64,000 nucleotides of DNA from Pseudomonas fortuita (GCF_026898135.2 NZ_CP114035.2:3637501-3701500), one strand, 5' to 3'. Shown: positions 7,879 through 18,078, counted from the stretch's first letter. Made by a program: numbers and translations. The notes: a model not told the origin generated them from the sequence alone.

Positions 7879-9270
7879 ATGGATAAGCAAAAGATCGACC
7901 TCGTTTCGGCCCAGGATCGTGGCGCGGTACTGCACCCGTTCACCCACCTGAAGGACTTCGCTTCCGGGAAACTGGGAGACCCAACAATCGTCGAGACCGG
8001 CAAAGGCATCACCATCACAGACGCGACCGGCCGTGAGTACATCGACGGCTTCGCCGGCTTGTATTGCATGAACGTCGGCTACGGCCGCACCGAGGTAGCC
8101 GAAGCCATCTCCCGCCAGGCCCACAAGCTCGCGTACTACCATACCTATGCCGCGCACACCACCGACGAGTTGGCGCGGCTGTCCGATCGGCTGGTAAAAA
8201 TGGCCCCGGGCAAGATGAGCAAGGTGTTTTACGGCCTGTCGGGCTCCGACGCCAACGAAACCCAAGCCAAGCTGGTCTGGTACTACAACAACCTGCGTGG
8301 TCTGCCGAAGAAGAAAAAGATCATTTCCCGTGATCGCGGTTACCATGGCTGCTCAGTCGTTTCGGGCTCCATGACCGGTATGTCGTTCTACCACGACTTC
8401 ATGGACCTGCCGGTCTCCGGTATCTTGCGAACCGGCGCTGCGCACTACTACTGGGGTGCCGAACCAGGTGAGACCGAACAACAGTTCTCGCAGCGTCGAG
8501 CTAACGAGCTGGAGGAACTGATCCTGCGCGAAGGCCCCGACACCATCGGTGCATTCATTGCCGAGCCGGTGCTGGGTACCGGCGGCATCACCCCACCACC
8601 CGCTGGATACTGGGCAGCCATTCAGCCGATCCTGAAAAAGTACGACATCCTGCTGATTGCCGATGAAGTCATCACCGGCTTCGGCCGTACCGGCGCCATG
8701 TTCGGCTGCGATAAGTACGACATCGAGCCTGACCTGATCACGGTAGCCAAGGGCCTGACCTCAGCCTATGCGCCGCTCTCCGCCTCGATCGTGGGTGAGA
8801 AGGTTTACAAGGTCATGGAGGAAGGTGCGGACAAAGTGGGGGCGTTCTCCCACGGCTACACCTATTCCGGTCACCCCATCGGGGTCGCAGCTGCCAATGC
8901 GGTGCTGGACATCGTCGAGCAGGAAGACATTCCGGGCAACGCGGCAAGGGTCGGCGAGTACTTCCAGAAGTCCATGCAGGAAACCTTCGGCGCGCTGCCG
9001 ATCGTGGGTGAGGTGCGTGGCGTGGGCTTGATGGCGGCCATAGAGTTCGTCGCCGACCCGCTCACCAAGACGCGCCTGGACCCGTCGCTGAAAGTCGGTG
9101 CGCGTATTTCCAAGGCGGCCCGTGATCGCGGTCTGATCGCCCGTGCTATGCCGCATGGCGAAATCCTTGGCTTCGCACCACCACTGGTCACCACCCGAGA
9201 AGAAGTCGACCGGATAATCGACATTGCTCACCGTGCAGTCTTAAGTGTTATGGGCGAGCTCAAGATTTGA
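7879..9270 (+). CDS. Class III PLP-dependent aminotransferase (omega-aminotransferase type)
   Basis: A 463-residue fold-type I aminotransferase. K291 in TVAKGLTSAYAPL should bind PLP, and D262 in IADEVITGFGRTG contacts the PLP nitrogen. SGSDANETQAKLVWYY and FYGLSGSDA fit the group that includes beta-alanine:pyruvate and gamma-aminobutyrate transaminases. The ATG at 7879 follows AGGAG by eight bases, 21 bases after the ALDH stop, so the two are co-transcribed. It would remove a terminal amino group released by opening of the N-containing substrate. The preferred amino donor and acceptor are not determinable here. Confidence 0.92.
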   Translation: MDKQKIDLVSAQDRGAVLHPFTHLKDFASGKLGDPTIVETGKGITITDATGREYIDGFAGLYCMNVGYGRTEVAEAISRQAHKLAYYHTYAAHTTDELARLSDRLVKMAPGKMSKVFYGLSGSDANETQAKLVWYYNNLRGLPKKKKIISRDRGYHGCSVVSGSMTGMSFYHDFMDLPVSGILRTGAAHYYWGAEPGETEQQFSQRRANELEELILREGPDTIGAFIAEPVLGTGGITPPPAGYWAAIQPILKKYDILLIADEVITGFGRTGAMFGCDKYDIEPDLITVAKGLTSAYAPLSASIVGEKVYKVMEEGADKVGAFSHGYTYSGHPIGVAAANAVLDIVEQEDIPGNAARVGEYFQKSMQETFGALPIVGEVRGVGLMAAIEFVADPLTKTRLDPSLKVGARISKAARDRGLIARAMPHGEILGFAPPLVTTREEVDRIIDIAHRAVLSVMGELKI

Positions 9271-9371
9271 CCTTGATGTGATCAGAATAGTCTGACCTGG
9301 TGTGGCGCTTCTCAAACACCGCTCGTAGCATCAGTAATGCCTGAAGCAATGGTATGACAACTGACTGAGCC

Positions 9372-9649
9372 ACTGCTCTGATCGATGTGAGCGACGAAGA
9401 ATGCAGCGAATTTCTTCGTCGCTCACATCAGCGCAAAAGCCGCGCCGAACCATGCTCCTCGAATGCAAGCGCAATCCAGATGAAGCTATCACCCTCCGAC
9501 TTATGACCAGATTGGCTAGGCCATTCAAATTTCAGTTGCAGCGTAACTACCTAGATGGCGAGTGCCTCTCGGCCTCCGATCGTGGGAGCCTAAGAGTTAG
9601 ACATACACCAGCCTATTGCGCCCCAAAGGTGCAACTGCTCTGATCGATG
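9372..9649. repeat. 16-base direct repeat pair
   Basis: ACTGCTCTGATCGATG occurs at 9372-9387 and again at 9634-9649. Both copies are followed within 8-15 bases by TGCAGCG. The first copy overlaps the start of the 18-bp inverted repeat. A decayed duplication or paired element ends would explain it. Confidence 0.6.
9384..9429. repeat. Perfect 18-bp inverted repeat with 10-base loop
   Basis: Arms at 9384-9401 (GATGTGAGCGACGAAGAA) and 9412-9429 are exact reverse complements, separated by TGCAGCGAAT. It lies 114 bases after the aminotransferase stop and could act as a terminator, but there is no T-run. It could also be a mobile-element end or operator. Confidence 0.7.
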
Positions 9650-10438
9650 CACAAAACTGCAGCGCCCCCCCCTTTTTAGGGACCAAGCGAGCTTTTCCGA
9701 TTCTCTCTTTTCGCCAGCAACACGTTCCATCCAATCGGAACAGCACCAACTGATGACGAATGATCGCTCTCCGGCATTGCACATCGCGTAGGCGAACATA
9801 TTGCCCCTATCGGCGTGCACTGTTTGTGGTGCGAACGAGCTCGCCATATCGAATCGCACGACGCTACTTGGCCTCCACACAAGATCGTGGATGACCTCGT
9901 CGAGTGATATTGAGGCTTCTACAAGTAGCCACATAGCCGCTTCTCGTAAGGCTGGGGGCCGACCATCGTCGAACAGCCCAGATCAGTCAGCTTGATGTGC
10001 ATATCCGAACGTGCACTTCGCAGCCAATCCTTGGCGCGACTCCTGAGGGGAATTTGTAGGTCGCACAAAATTGAAGGGTCATGGCGAAATCAGAGGCGAT
10101 TCGATGTTGCTGGACCTCGACCATTTCAACTCGATCAATGATCGGTCTCACGGTTAGCTCCGACCCACTGCTGACGCTTATCGGTGGCGAGGTATTTGCA
10201 GAGGTGAGTTAGGTCCCCGACATGACATGGGCGTCCCTTGACCAACGCCTGCGGGCTGGCCTGCATCACTGAACTGGTAGCTGCGAGCGGCGTCCCGGAC
10301 TCCCGCCAGTCCCCCATTGGAGGGCCAGTAGTGGTCTCGCGACCGGGCATCAGTTGCTGTCCAGGCAGACGTTCTTTGTATGAGACCGAACGCTCAGATG
10401 CCTACTGAATAGCTCTCCTTCTTTTTGAGGCCATAAGC

Positions 10439-12400
10439 ATGCTGTCCAATGCCCCCCTTCGCCTGAAGCTGTTGCTGATATTGATCTTTCCACTCCTGGG
10501 GTTCCTGTGTCTCTCCAGCCTGTATGCCACTGACAACTACCGTGCCGTGCGCGACATGCAGTCCACCGTCAGCGCGAGCAGTACTGTCGATGGCCTGAGT
10601 CAATTGATTACCGCCCTGCAGCGCGAACGGGGAGCCAGTGGCATCTTCATTGGTAGCCGCGGCACCAGCCTGCAGGATCGCCTGCAACAACTGCGCAAGA
10701 ACAGTGACCAGGCCATTGCTGCTGTGCGCCGCCTGCCCGACGCAAAACAGGATGATAACGAGAAGTTACTTGCGGCTATCGAGCACCTGGCCGACACCCG
10801 CGAACAGATAGATCGACTGGCGATCGATAGTAGCGAATCCGGCACCCGCTACACGAACATGATCCAGCAATTGATCAGCTTTACCCAGGCACTGGAGAAC
10901 CAAGTCAATGATATTGCCGTCGTGCATGCCCTCGCAGCACTCAACCAGTTCATCGAACTGAAGGAGCGCGCCGGTCGGGAACGTGCGCTGCTTGGCATCG
11001 TGTTCAGCCAGGACCATTTCAATGAAGTGCTTTTGTCCCGTTTCAGTCGCAACCTGGGAGAGTTCTCCGCCTATGCCGACGGCTTCCGTCGCCAAGCATC
11101 CGCAGCCTCCCTGAAGCAGTTCGAGACGGTTCTGCACACAGCCGATGCCCTTGAAGTAGCTCGCTTACAGCGGGTGGCCATCGAGACACCGCTGGGTCAA
11201 CCCCTCGGCATCAAGCCCGACAGCTGGTTTGAAACCTCGACCCGACGCATCGACCAGATGAGCACGGTGGAACATGCATTGGCGGCCAATGTCGCCGCAT
11301 TGGCCAACCAGGCGCTCCAGCATGCCAAGCGCGCATTGTGGCTGACGCTTGCCGGTACACTGGCGGCAGTGCTGCTAGCCGGGCTGTTCTCGTGGCGTAT
11401 CATCCGCACGATCGGCGGGGCCGTACGGGACATCAATGCTGTACTGGCAAGCCTTGCCGAACGTGACCTCACCGCCAGGACTCGCTATCGCAGCCAGGAT
11501 GAGTTTGGCCATATCGCTGACAACCTCAACCGCATGGCCCACGAAATCACCGACATCATCCAGGAGATCGGTCACGCGACCGCTCAAGTGGCCACTGCTG
11601 CCGATGAGTCCTCTGCGGTCACCCTGCAGACCAGCCGCAGCGTCGAGCAACAGCGTCAGAGCACCGAACTGGTGGCGACCGCCATCAACGAGATGAGCGC
11701 CACAGTACGTGAAGTGGCCCAGAGCACTAGCGCTGCTGCGAACCTGTCGCAACAAATTCATGCTAGTACGGCCCAGGGACGCAGCGAGATCGAAAGCACC
11801 GTAGGATTGATTCGTGAGTTGTCGGCACAAGCGCAGCATACCGCGACCATCCTCGGCGAACTGAAACAGGAGAGCGATACGATTTCCTCGGTACTGGATG
11901 TCATTCGGGACATTGCCGAGCAAACCAACCTGCTGGCCTTGAATGCGGCCATCGAGGCGGCGCGCGCCGGTGACCATGGCCGAGGCTTCGCCGTTGTCGC
12001 ATCGGAAGTGCGCACCCTGGCCCAGAAGACTCAAGAATCGACCGGCAGCATCCAGCAAATGATCAGCAACCTGCAAGCCGGGTCCGACCGAGCGAGCACG
12101 TCCATGCACGTGACCCTGGCCAAGGCTCAGGACGGAGCCCGCCGAATCGGCCGTGCCGGTGAACTGCTTGCTGCGATAAACGAAGGTGTCGCGAGCATCA
12201 ACGACCGAAACATTCAGATCGCGTCAGCCGCCGAGGAACAGAGCGCCGTATCCGAAGATATTAACCGTAACGTCACGGGCATCAACGACCTGGTGATCCA
12301 GGTCAGCGCCGGCGCACAGCAGACTGCTGTCACCAGCCAGGAACTGGCGCGACTCGCCGAGCATCAGCAGGTGCTGGTCAGCCGTTTCAGGCTGGCTTGA
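10439..12400 (+). CDS. Methyl-accepting chemotaxis protein with NIT (nitrate/nitrite-type) sensor domain
   Basis: A 653-residue inner-membrane chemoreceptor. TM1 is near residues 11-31 ([15 protein letters not shown]). The periplasmic part (about 50-290) fits a NIT domain, including [14 protein letters not shown] and [16 protein letters not shown]2 is near 302-322, then HAMP, then a long cytoplasmic helical bundle whose tip contains [18 protein letters not shown], the contact zone for CheA/CheW. NIT domains can bind nitrate or nitrite, but many members have other or unknown ligands. The ATG at 10439 has TGAGG ten bases upstream. It is monocistronic as far as visible. It may belong to the chromosome rather than to the island that follows. 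Confidence 0.9.
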   Translation: MLSNAPLRLKLLLILIFPLLGFLCLSSLYATDNYRAVRDMQSTVSASSTVDGLSQLITALQRERGASGIFIGSRGTSLQDRLQQLRKNSDQAIAAVRRLPDAKQDDNEKLLAAIEHLADTREQIDRLAIDSSESGTRYTNMIQQLISFTQALENQVNDIAVVHALAALNQFIELKERAGRERALLGIVFSQDHFNEVLLSRFSRNLGEFSAYADGFRRQASAASLKQFETVLHTADALEVARLQRVAIETPLGQPLGIKPDSWFETSTRRIDQMSTVEHALAANVAALANQALQHAKRALWLTLAGTLAAVLLAGLFSWRIIRTIGGAVRDINAVLASLAERDLTARTRYRSQDEFGHIADNLNRMAHEITDIIQEIGHATAQVATAADESSAVTLQTSRSVEQQRQSTELVATAINEMSATVREVAQSTSAAANLSQQIHASTAQGRSEIESTVGLIRELSAQAQHTATILGELKQESDTISSVLDVIRDIAEQTNLLALNAAIEAARAGDHGRGFAVVASEVRTLAQKTQESTGSIQQMISNLQAGSDRASTSMHVTLAKAQDGARRIGRAGELLAAINEGVASINDRNIQIASAAEEQSAVSEDINRNVTGINDLVIQVSAGAQQTAVTSQELARLAEHQQVLVSRFRLA

Positions 12401-12502
12401 CGCAAGGAAGTCACCCGGTGTGCAAGCATTCATATCCAGCGGTTCGAAGCCCCTGGCTGTTTACGGCTATTAGTCGGTCCTGGAGTGAGGCGCATTGAAC
12501 AT

Positions 12503-12531
12503 TCAGAAACCAGAGCGCCCCTGGTTTCTGA
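12503..12531. terminator. Hairpin downstream of NIT chemoreceptor
   Basis: TCAGAAACCAG (12503-12513) and CTGGTTTCTGA (12521-12531) are perfect 11-bp arms with a 7-base loop, about 100 bases after the chemoreceptor stop. There is no T-run; it could also be an element boundary. Confidence 0.45.
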
Positions 12532-12568
12532 GTGAGTCGTGCCTAGGTCCCAAGGGCTGGCGGCAGTT

Positions 12569-12609
12569 ATGCTGAAGCTAGCCCCAGCAGCCAACGAAGA
12601 GTGATAAGC
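12569..12609 (+). repeat. 41-bp direct repeat, left copy, flanking the Hachiman operon
   Basis: This copy matches 17826-17866 at 35 of 41 positions in the same orientation, including AGCAGCCAACGA and GAGTGATAAGC. It lies about 380 bases downstream of hamB, while the right copy lies upstream of hamA, so the pair brackets the two-gene defence module. Confidence 0.7.
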
Positions 12610-12655
12610 GTATCCGTCCGGCCAACACATCTTCCTGTCGCGACCGCCGAAGGCC

Positions 12656-12685
12656 ATGGTGTCCACCTAATTAAGTGGACACCAT
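12656..12685. repeat. Perfect 11-bp inverted repeat around an 8-base AT-rich spacer (IS-junction-like)
   Basis: ATGGTGTCCAC (12656-12666) and GTGGACACCAT (12675-12685) flank CTAATTAA. Two abutted insertion-sequence ends, as left by an IS circle junction or nested insertion, look like this, but no transposase is present, so an operator or hairpin is also possible. It lies between the NIT chemoreceptor and hamB, in a 587-base interval with no convincing gene. Confidence 0.45.
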
Positions 12686-12987
12686 TTCTGGCCCATCAAG
12701 CGGATTTCCCGTGCCACCTTAGCGCCGCACCTACAGCAAATCTCAAAGCCCAGGTCGTTCAGACATCGCCTTGGTCTACAGCCTCAATGCCAACCCCGTC
12801 CACAAAAAGATTCGGCTGCACAATCAGAAAACCGCGGCTATTCAGCCGGCGTTCATCCCGCTGCACCCTCACGTACTCGGCGCGGGATCGCATCACCAGC
12901 ACATCAGCATTTGCCTTGAAATCCAACCCCCACGCACAGAGTTCAGACGGCAACCATCAAAGTGATCAATTAGCAGCATTGGGCATG

Positions 12988-15900
12988 TCAGGAGCTTCGG
13001 AAAACTCGACGCACGTAACTCATACCTCGTGAAACTTTCAGCTCGTAATCATCGCGATACGAAATACCAGCTATGTCCTCACGCGTCGTACTCCTAGCCA
13101 ATTCAAATCCAGAGGCATCGAGCCAGATTATTTCCTCACGGTTTGGCAATGGCAACACCCTATAAAGGCCTTTGTGGCCGTCGGTCCCAGTTAATTGGGC
13201 CCCTAGTTTCTGAGGCTGAGAGGACTCTTTCATGGACAACGGTAAGCTCTGCTGCCACTGTAGAAAGTACTGAGGGTCAATCCAGTCTTCCGACTCGATA
13301 TCCGTATAATTTTCCTCCATCCAGTTTTTGAATTCTTGTCGAAGAACCTGAGCCTCATCGCGCGTACCCGCTAGACCCTGCGCTAGAGCGAACGCGACGA
13401 ACGGCTCAAGTGTTCCCCATCGCAACATCTCTCTAGCCCAGAAACCGAACCACGGCAGTCCCGTGATCTCTTTCCACTCTTTTAGAGACGGGACGGAGCT
13501 CGGATCGTCGGCACCCTCGGACCATGCACGCGCTACTACGGCGCCTATCGCAACCCCTAGTCGAAACTCCAAGTTATCCGATACAAAACGCTGCCACGAT
13601 CGTAGGTTCTCAGCAGATGGTACCTTTGCATCTGGCGCGCACATCCACCACGCAAGCAGAGACTTCCAGCTTTTGAGTAGTCCTTGATCGGCCACACTGG
13701 AACGTACCCGGAAGCCAAACCCAGGATCCTTGGATACTAAAAGCCCCAAGCGCTTAAAGAGATCAAGACGCTGCTTTGGACCGGAGGAGCCATAGCCCTG
13801 CGCCATCTTCAGTATCTCACTAATTTTCGGCGCAATGCGTTCAAACCTTCGACCCACGTACGGAGTGAAGCCATACTGATATAGACGTCGCCTTTCATCG
13901 GTATCGCTATATAGCGTGCCAACAATACCTTGCCCACGTCGTACGAATGCCCGCTCTAGCCAAGCTTCTTCAGCGCTCACAACCTTGCTGAACGTGTACT
14001 TCCATACTTTTTTAAGCAAAGCTTCTGTCTTGGCAGGAGAGTCCACCCGCGCCCCAACTGTTGCCAGCTCTTCTATAGCCGTCAGCAATACGCCATCAAG
14101 CTCATCTAGAGAATCCGCAAGCCTAGACTCATCATCAGCATCAACTAAACCAGCCTTTACGCTGATATCGTCAGGCGCCGTCTCTTCGAGCCAGTCCAGG
14201 AAGTACTCCTCATCAACTCCAAGCAAAGTTTGCGCTTTTTCCCGAATCGCCTCCAGTAACAACGTCAGAGGACTCAGCACCTCATTGCGCTCCTTCTCTT
14301 CTGAGCGGAGTCTATCCAGCAAATCATTATAGTGCTTTCGCAACTCCTTTATCTGCCCCAGCTGAGTTCGGATCTGCCCTGATGCTGTCGTTGACGGCTT
14401 GGTGGGTAGCGCCACAAGCGTTATACCCTCCTGACCTTGAGATGCTCCTGGTCGGCCGGCGCGGCCGGCGAGATTTCTAAATTCTGCCGCAGATAAGGGG
14501 TTAACTTTGGATTGGTTTTTGGTCGGGTCAAACGATCGCCGCGTTATCGATGGAACTAGAATAAGATCGAACGGCAGATTAACGCCTTCCGTCAGGGTTG
14601 CAGTAGCAACTGTAATCGTACAGATCCTGCGATCGATAAGGGCCGTCATCAGTCTTCGAAGGCGCTGAGGCATCTGACCGTGGCTTGTAGCAATGCCATG
14701 ATCCAGCAATGAGACCTCATAGGATGTTTTGCCACAGTAATCCACGCAGCTTGCTCTGGCTGCTTTAAATAGAAGGATTGCTTCAGGGTCTGTCGGGCCC
14801 GAGAATCGACAGGCATCACGCCATTGAGGTAACTCAAGTGCTTCCTTAAACCACTTCATTGTCAGTTCAGGCTGCTGGGCTATGGAAATCAAGACGCGAC
14901 GATCTCCCTCCACCAAATGCATTGCGGTCCACAAGACATTCACTTCGTTATAGCGAGCGATGCTGTTACGCATCGTCGCTGGCAACTGCGGCATCGGGGC
15001 TATGCGCAGTGGAATGTAAACTGACTCATCTCGACCTCGAACCTGGAGTTCTGCCCCGTTCAGCAAGTCGAAGCTCATCTGCCCCGCTTCGCCCGAAGTT
15101 GCAGCGAGCGTTCCTATGAGTTGTCGCGTACTTCTGTAGTTTGCGCCAATAGGCTCAGCTTCCCTTACTCCTTCAACCCAACAGGCGACAGGCGTTGCTG
15201 CCCCGCCGGCGACAGCAGTCAGAGCAACGCGCGCAATTTTCGGCGCTCGAGCTAACAGTCGCGAAACAAAACTCTCTAGACGCAACGTGCGACTGCTATG
15301 TTCCGCGAAGTCCACCTCTGCTCTATCGCGATCAGCGACTACGACCTGATGTGCCTCATCAACAATCAGAAGCCGCAGGCGAGCAACGATCAATGGGCCG
15401 ACATAGCGCATTATGGCGTCAGCCTTCTCGACTGTGGCGATCAGGACTGTTGGCTTGTCGGCCCTCAACCAGTAATCAGTAATCCCCCAATCGGAACCAC
15501 CATAAAGACCTGTAACAACAAGATCACTACCCAGCTCACTGACTAGCTTGGCTTCCACCTCTCCCGCTAGAGCTCTGGAAGGCACCAGATAGAGGGCAAG
15601 CGGCCCAGACTGATCGTCCGGCGCAAGCATCAGTTCTTTAACCAGCGCAAGGTTGGCCACCAACGTCTTCCCTGAGCCTGTCGGAGTACAGAGGGCGAAC
15701 GAGGCAGAATTGAGCAAACGCTCCAATCCGCGGATCTGGGAAGGCCACAGGATGCCGCGCCCCCGTCCGAACTGGTCACGAGCAAATCTGCGCAGGCGAT
15801 CCACTCGCTCCGGCTTAATCTCGGCCAGCTGCAAAATTGGGCCATAAATGCTCGAAGAGCTGTAGCTTTCGGCGACGGTTGCCAATAGCGAAATGAGCAT

Positions 15901-16650
15901 AGAGAGCTCATCGCCATATGCTCGGGTAGCCATTTTGTCGAGCGCCTTTAACTTTCGAAGGCCCTGCTGCGTGCGACCGCTGTCGCCTTGCATCAGCGAG
16001 GATGCTATGACACCCAAACTGCGCACCAGCTCCACAACAAAGTACCATTCAAGGCTTCCAGCTTCGCGGGAGGTCCCAAGTTCTCCTGACGCCTCTGCTT
16101 CCGCTGGTTCCCTATCCGCTAACAACCGCATAGAAGATTCACGCTCTGTCAAGTGGGGATTCTGCCGCCAGAAAGCTAAAGCCCCCTCAACAACCCCATT
16201 AAAATCTCCGCTAAGAAACTTCGAAAGTAACCGAGTGCCATCATCAGCAATCTCCAACTGCCCTAAAAGGGCCGTTGCCATCGCTGGCAGCCCCCCGAGC
16301 TGAAATGCCGCAGCAGCCAGCAGCCCTGCAGGAGCAAAGCTTGAAGGCTCCTCCTGCATCCGTGTGAGCCATTCAAGTAGTTCAGCGGCTCTACGAAAGC
16401 AATCTTTGGCAGATTCTGATTCTGGTCCATCCAGTTCGCGACAAATCTCGGCGGCGTGTATCAGCCTATTTGCGTCATGGATTAGCTTTTCCGACTCGCC
16501 CTCATGCCACTGAATGGGCGGTACACGCCAAGTCGTTTGTAACCCACGAACGAAAGCCCGAGCATGCTCAGGGTGGAGACGGTTTTCGCTCGCTATACCG
16601 AGGCGTACTTGCTCCGCAAGATTTAGTCGTTTTTCCTCAAAATCAGTCAT
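12988..16650 (-). CDS. hamB: Hachiman anti-phage system helicase HamB
   Basis: A 1220-residue SF2 DEAD/DEAH-type helicase. A helical N-terminal part of about 300 residues precedes the helicase core: Walker A TPTGSGKT at 322-329, motif II DEAH at 431-434, then a second RecA-like lobe with TATLTEGVNLPFD and the motif VI stretch AGRAGRPG. About 450 C-terminal residues follow. In Hachiman, HamB acts with the HamA nuclease against phages; published work on the family describes HamB as a DNA-sensing helicase that holds HamA inactive until damage is met. Here hamB starts 3 bases after the hamA stop with AAGG just upstream of its ATG, so they form an operon. Base composition is lower in GC than the flanks, fitting an acquired defence module. 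Confidence 0.88.
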   Translation of the reverse strand: MTDFEEKRLNLAEQVRLGIASENRLHPEHARAFVRGLQTTWRVPPIQWHEGESEKLIHDANRLIHAAEICRELDGPESESAKDCFRRAAELLEWLTRMQEEPSSFAPAGLLAAAAFQLGGLPAMATALLGQLEIADDGTRLLSKFLSGDFNGVVEGALAFWRQNPHLTERESSMRLLADREPAEAEASGELGTSREAGSLEWYFVVELVRSLGVIASSLMQGDSGRTQQGLRKLKALDKMATRAYGDELSMLISLLATVAESYSSSSIYGPILQLAEIKPERVDRLRRFARDQFGRGRGILWPSQIRGLERLLNSASFALCTPTGSGKTLVANLALVKELMLAPDDQSGPLALYLVPSRALAGEVEAKLVSELGSDLVVTGLYGGSDWGITDYWLRADKPTVLIATVEKADAIMRYVGPLIVARLRLLIVDEAHQVVVADRDRAEVDFAEHSSRTLRLESFVSRLLARAPKIARVALTAVAGGAATPVACWVEGVREAEPIGANYRSTRQLIGTLAATSGEAGQMSFDLLNGAELQVRGRDESVYIPLRIAPMPQLPATMRNSIARYNEVNVLWTAMHLVEGDRRVLISIAQQPELTMKWFKEALELPQWRDACRFSGPTDPEAILLFKAARASCVDYCGKTSYEVSLLDHGIATSHGQMPQRLRRLMTALIDRRICTITVATATLTEGVNLPFDLILVPSITRRSFDPTKNQSKVNPLSAAEFRNLAGRAGRPGASQGQEGITLVALPTKPSTTASGQIRTQLGQIKELRKHYNDLLDRLRSEEKERNEVLSPLTLLLEAIREKAQTLLGVDEEYFLDWLEETAPDDISVKAGLVDADDESRLADSLDELDGVLLTAIEELATVGARVDSPAKTEALLKKVWKYTFSKVVSAEEAWLERAFVRRGQGIVGTLYSDTDERRRLYQYGFTPYVGRRFERIAPKISEILKMAQGYGSSGPKQRLDLFKRLGLLVSKDPGFGFRVRSSVADQGLLKSWKSLLAWWMCAPDAKVPSAENLRSWQRFVSDNLEFRLGVAIGAVVARAWSEGADDPSSVPSLKEWKEITGLPWFGFWAREMLRWGTLEPFVAFALAQGLAGTRDEAQVLRQEFKNWMEENYTDIESEDWIDPQYFLQWQQSLPLSMKESSQPQKLGAQLTGTDGHKGLYRVLPLPNREEIIWLDASGFELARSTTREDIAGISYRDDYELKVSRGMSYVRRVFRSS

Positions 16651-16653
16651 GCC

Positions 16654-17574
16654 TTAGACCCCATTCCAAAGGCTCTCATAAATCATATCTATCAGGTCCT
16701 CACCTCCACCCGACAAAATCAGCTCGACTACCTGAAGATCGTGCTCCGATTTATAGTCTTTGGGCATTTTTTTCCAGTCGATTATGGGGGTCGCTGACTC
16801 CCTGCCCTTGAAGTCGTTACCACAAATGAAGACAAGATTTGTTCGTGGAATGGGGGTTGCGTTGTTGAGCAGCAAGGCCTGATCGATCGAAAAAATAGCG
16901 GCCTGGAACTTTTTCGGATCGGATTCCTTGAGCAATTTCTGAAGCTGTCGCATTCCATGCGGTATGTTCTTGTCGCGCTCACTGAGCTGGTACCAAATTC
17001 CCTTGCCATCGGCGTCTTTCAATAAGCTCTGTACGACAGCTTTACCAAGCGTCTTTCGCCATTTAGCCTCACCAGCAAGGTACCGCTTCACCTTTCCGTC
17101 AGCATCCAAGGCTATTGCCAGGAAGTCTGATCCGTGGCGACCCAGCATCTGGCGCGTAAGCTGAGCGTCTCGTGCCAGCGCAAAAAGATACTGTTTGGCG
17201 TCCTCATGGTGACGAAAGAGGAAGATCGGGACCTGCCATTCGTGTTTACCGACGTAGGTGTAGTGCTCAGTAAGCATCCCCGCCATCACCTCACCGAACA
17301 GCCCTCTTCGCGCAACGATAGGCAAGCATTTGGGATAAGTAGCGTGAGAACCGGCGCTCCCCGCATCAGGGTGTAAATCGATACAAATTTCTTCGTGAAA
17401 GTGCTTTCTTGCGTCCAGGTGTGCCGATTCAAAGTATGGCCGAAATGCCGCTGCCAACGCTGCGTCGCTAGCTCCAACCTGCTCAAGCAACAAATGACCA
17501 TAGCTGCCCTTTGTAGACGGGTACCCGACCAACCAGTTTTTGAGGACCTTTTTGGGCAGTTTGTATGTATGCAA
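16654..17574 (-). CDS. hamA: Hachiman anti-phage system effector HamA (DUF1837)
   Basis: A 306-residue DUF1837 protein. A PD-(D/E)xK-type nuclease site is visible: E95 in LFGEVMAG, D150 in GSDFLAIALD, and E169/K171 in LAGEAKW. All key residues are present, so it should be active. In Hachiman, HamA is the DNA-degrading effector released when HamB meets abnormal or phage DNA. The start is a TTG at 17574 preceded by GGAGAG at ideal distance; a nearby ATG is in another frame. It precedes hamB by 3 bases. The gene pair and the site make the assignment strong, although the flanking sequence gives no clue to the phage specificity. Confidence 0.88.
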   Translation of the reverse strand: MHTYKLPKKVLKNWLVGYPSTKGSYGHLLLEQVGASDAALAAAFRPYFESAHLDARKHFHEEICIDLHPDAGSAGSHATYPKCLPIVARRGLFGEVMAGMLTEHYTYVGKHEWQVPIFLFRHHEDAKQYLFALARDAQLTRQMLGRHGSDFLAIALDADGKVKRYLAGEAKWRKTLGKAVVQSLLKDADGKGIWYQLSERDKNIPHGMRQLQKLLKESDPKKFQAAIFSIDQALLLNNATPIPRTNLVFICGNDFKGRESATPIIDWKKMPKDYKSEHDLQVVELILSGGGEDLIDMIYESLWNGV

Positions 17575-18078
17575 TTGTTCTCTCCATGAGCAACGGAATG
17601 GGCTTTGCGGCGCGTATGTTACCGATCCAAATTGTACATAGATTGGGAATTTTTTTGCTCAGCAAATGAGCTAACAAACGAGCAGTCATCGAAGGTCGCG
17701 CAGCCCGGTGGTTCACAATTGAGTCGATCCGGGCTTCGTAGCGGCTGTTCCGCTCGGATCTGGTCGCTTTGTCCTGACTTGCTAGTAGCTGGTGAACGTC
17801 TGTCCAAACTACACCGGCGAGGCATATGCTCAAGCCAGTCTGAGCAGCCAACGATGAGTGATAAGCCGGTTATCGATCCTTGACAACCAAATGGAAAGCA
17901 CACCTAGCTCTCGATGACTAGCCGTAGTTTTCGAACACAAGGCTTCCCCGCACATTAAAAATTTCGCTCACATGCATTATCTAGAACGATCCATTCGGCA
18001 TTGCTCCAATCAAGACTGTGCACTAGAGCGGGGCGATGTTAATCTGAGCGTTTCTCAACACTACGACTTAGGTGCTCC
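17575..18078. other. Intergenic region between hamA and the SMEK gene
   Basis: About 500 bases between two divergently transcribed genes. It must contain the hamA promoter (minus) and the SMEK gene promoter (plus) and includes the right copy of the 41-bp direct repeat. No credible gene is seen. Confidence 0.6.
17826..17866 (+). repeat. 41-bp direct repeat, right copy, flanking the Hachiman operon
   Basis: Partner of 12569-12609 (35 of 41 positions identical, same orientation). It shares ATGCT, AGCAGCCAACGA and GAGTGATAAGC. The arrangement is compatible with recombination sites or with a duplicated flank produced when the module was inserted. Confidence 0.7.

Larger units (their letters stand above)
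9271..10438. other. 1.2-kb gene-poor region between aminotransferase and chemoreceptor
   Basis: No convincing gene is present. Open frames on either strand are short, overlap each other and lack family resemblance (for example 9590-9934 on the minus strand). The stretch holds a long perfect hairpin, a 16-base direct repeat and a C-run near 9664. It looks like scarred intergenic sequence, perhaps left by former mobile elements. Confidence 0.6.

Noticed and set aside
9590..9995. Short frames on both strands in the gap before the NIT chemoreceptor
   Set aside because: They overlap one another, have no ribosome site and no recognisable family, and the sequence contains a C-run typical of non-coding scar.
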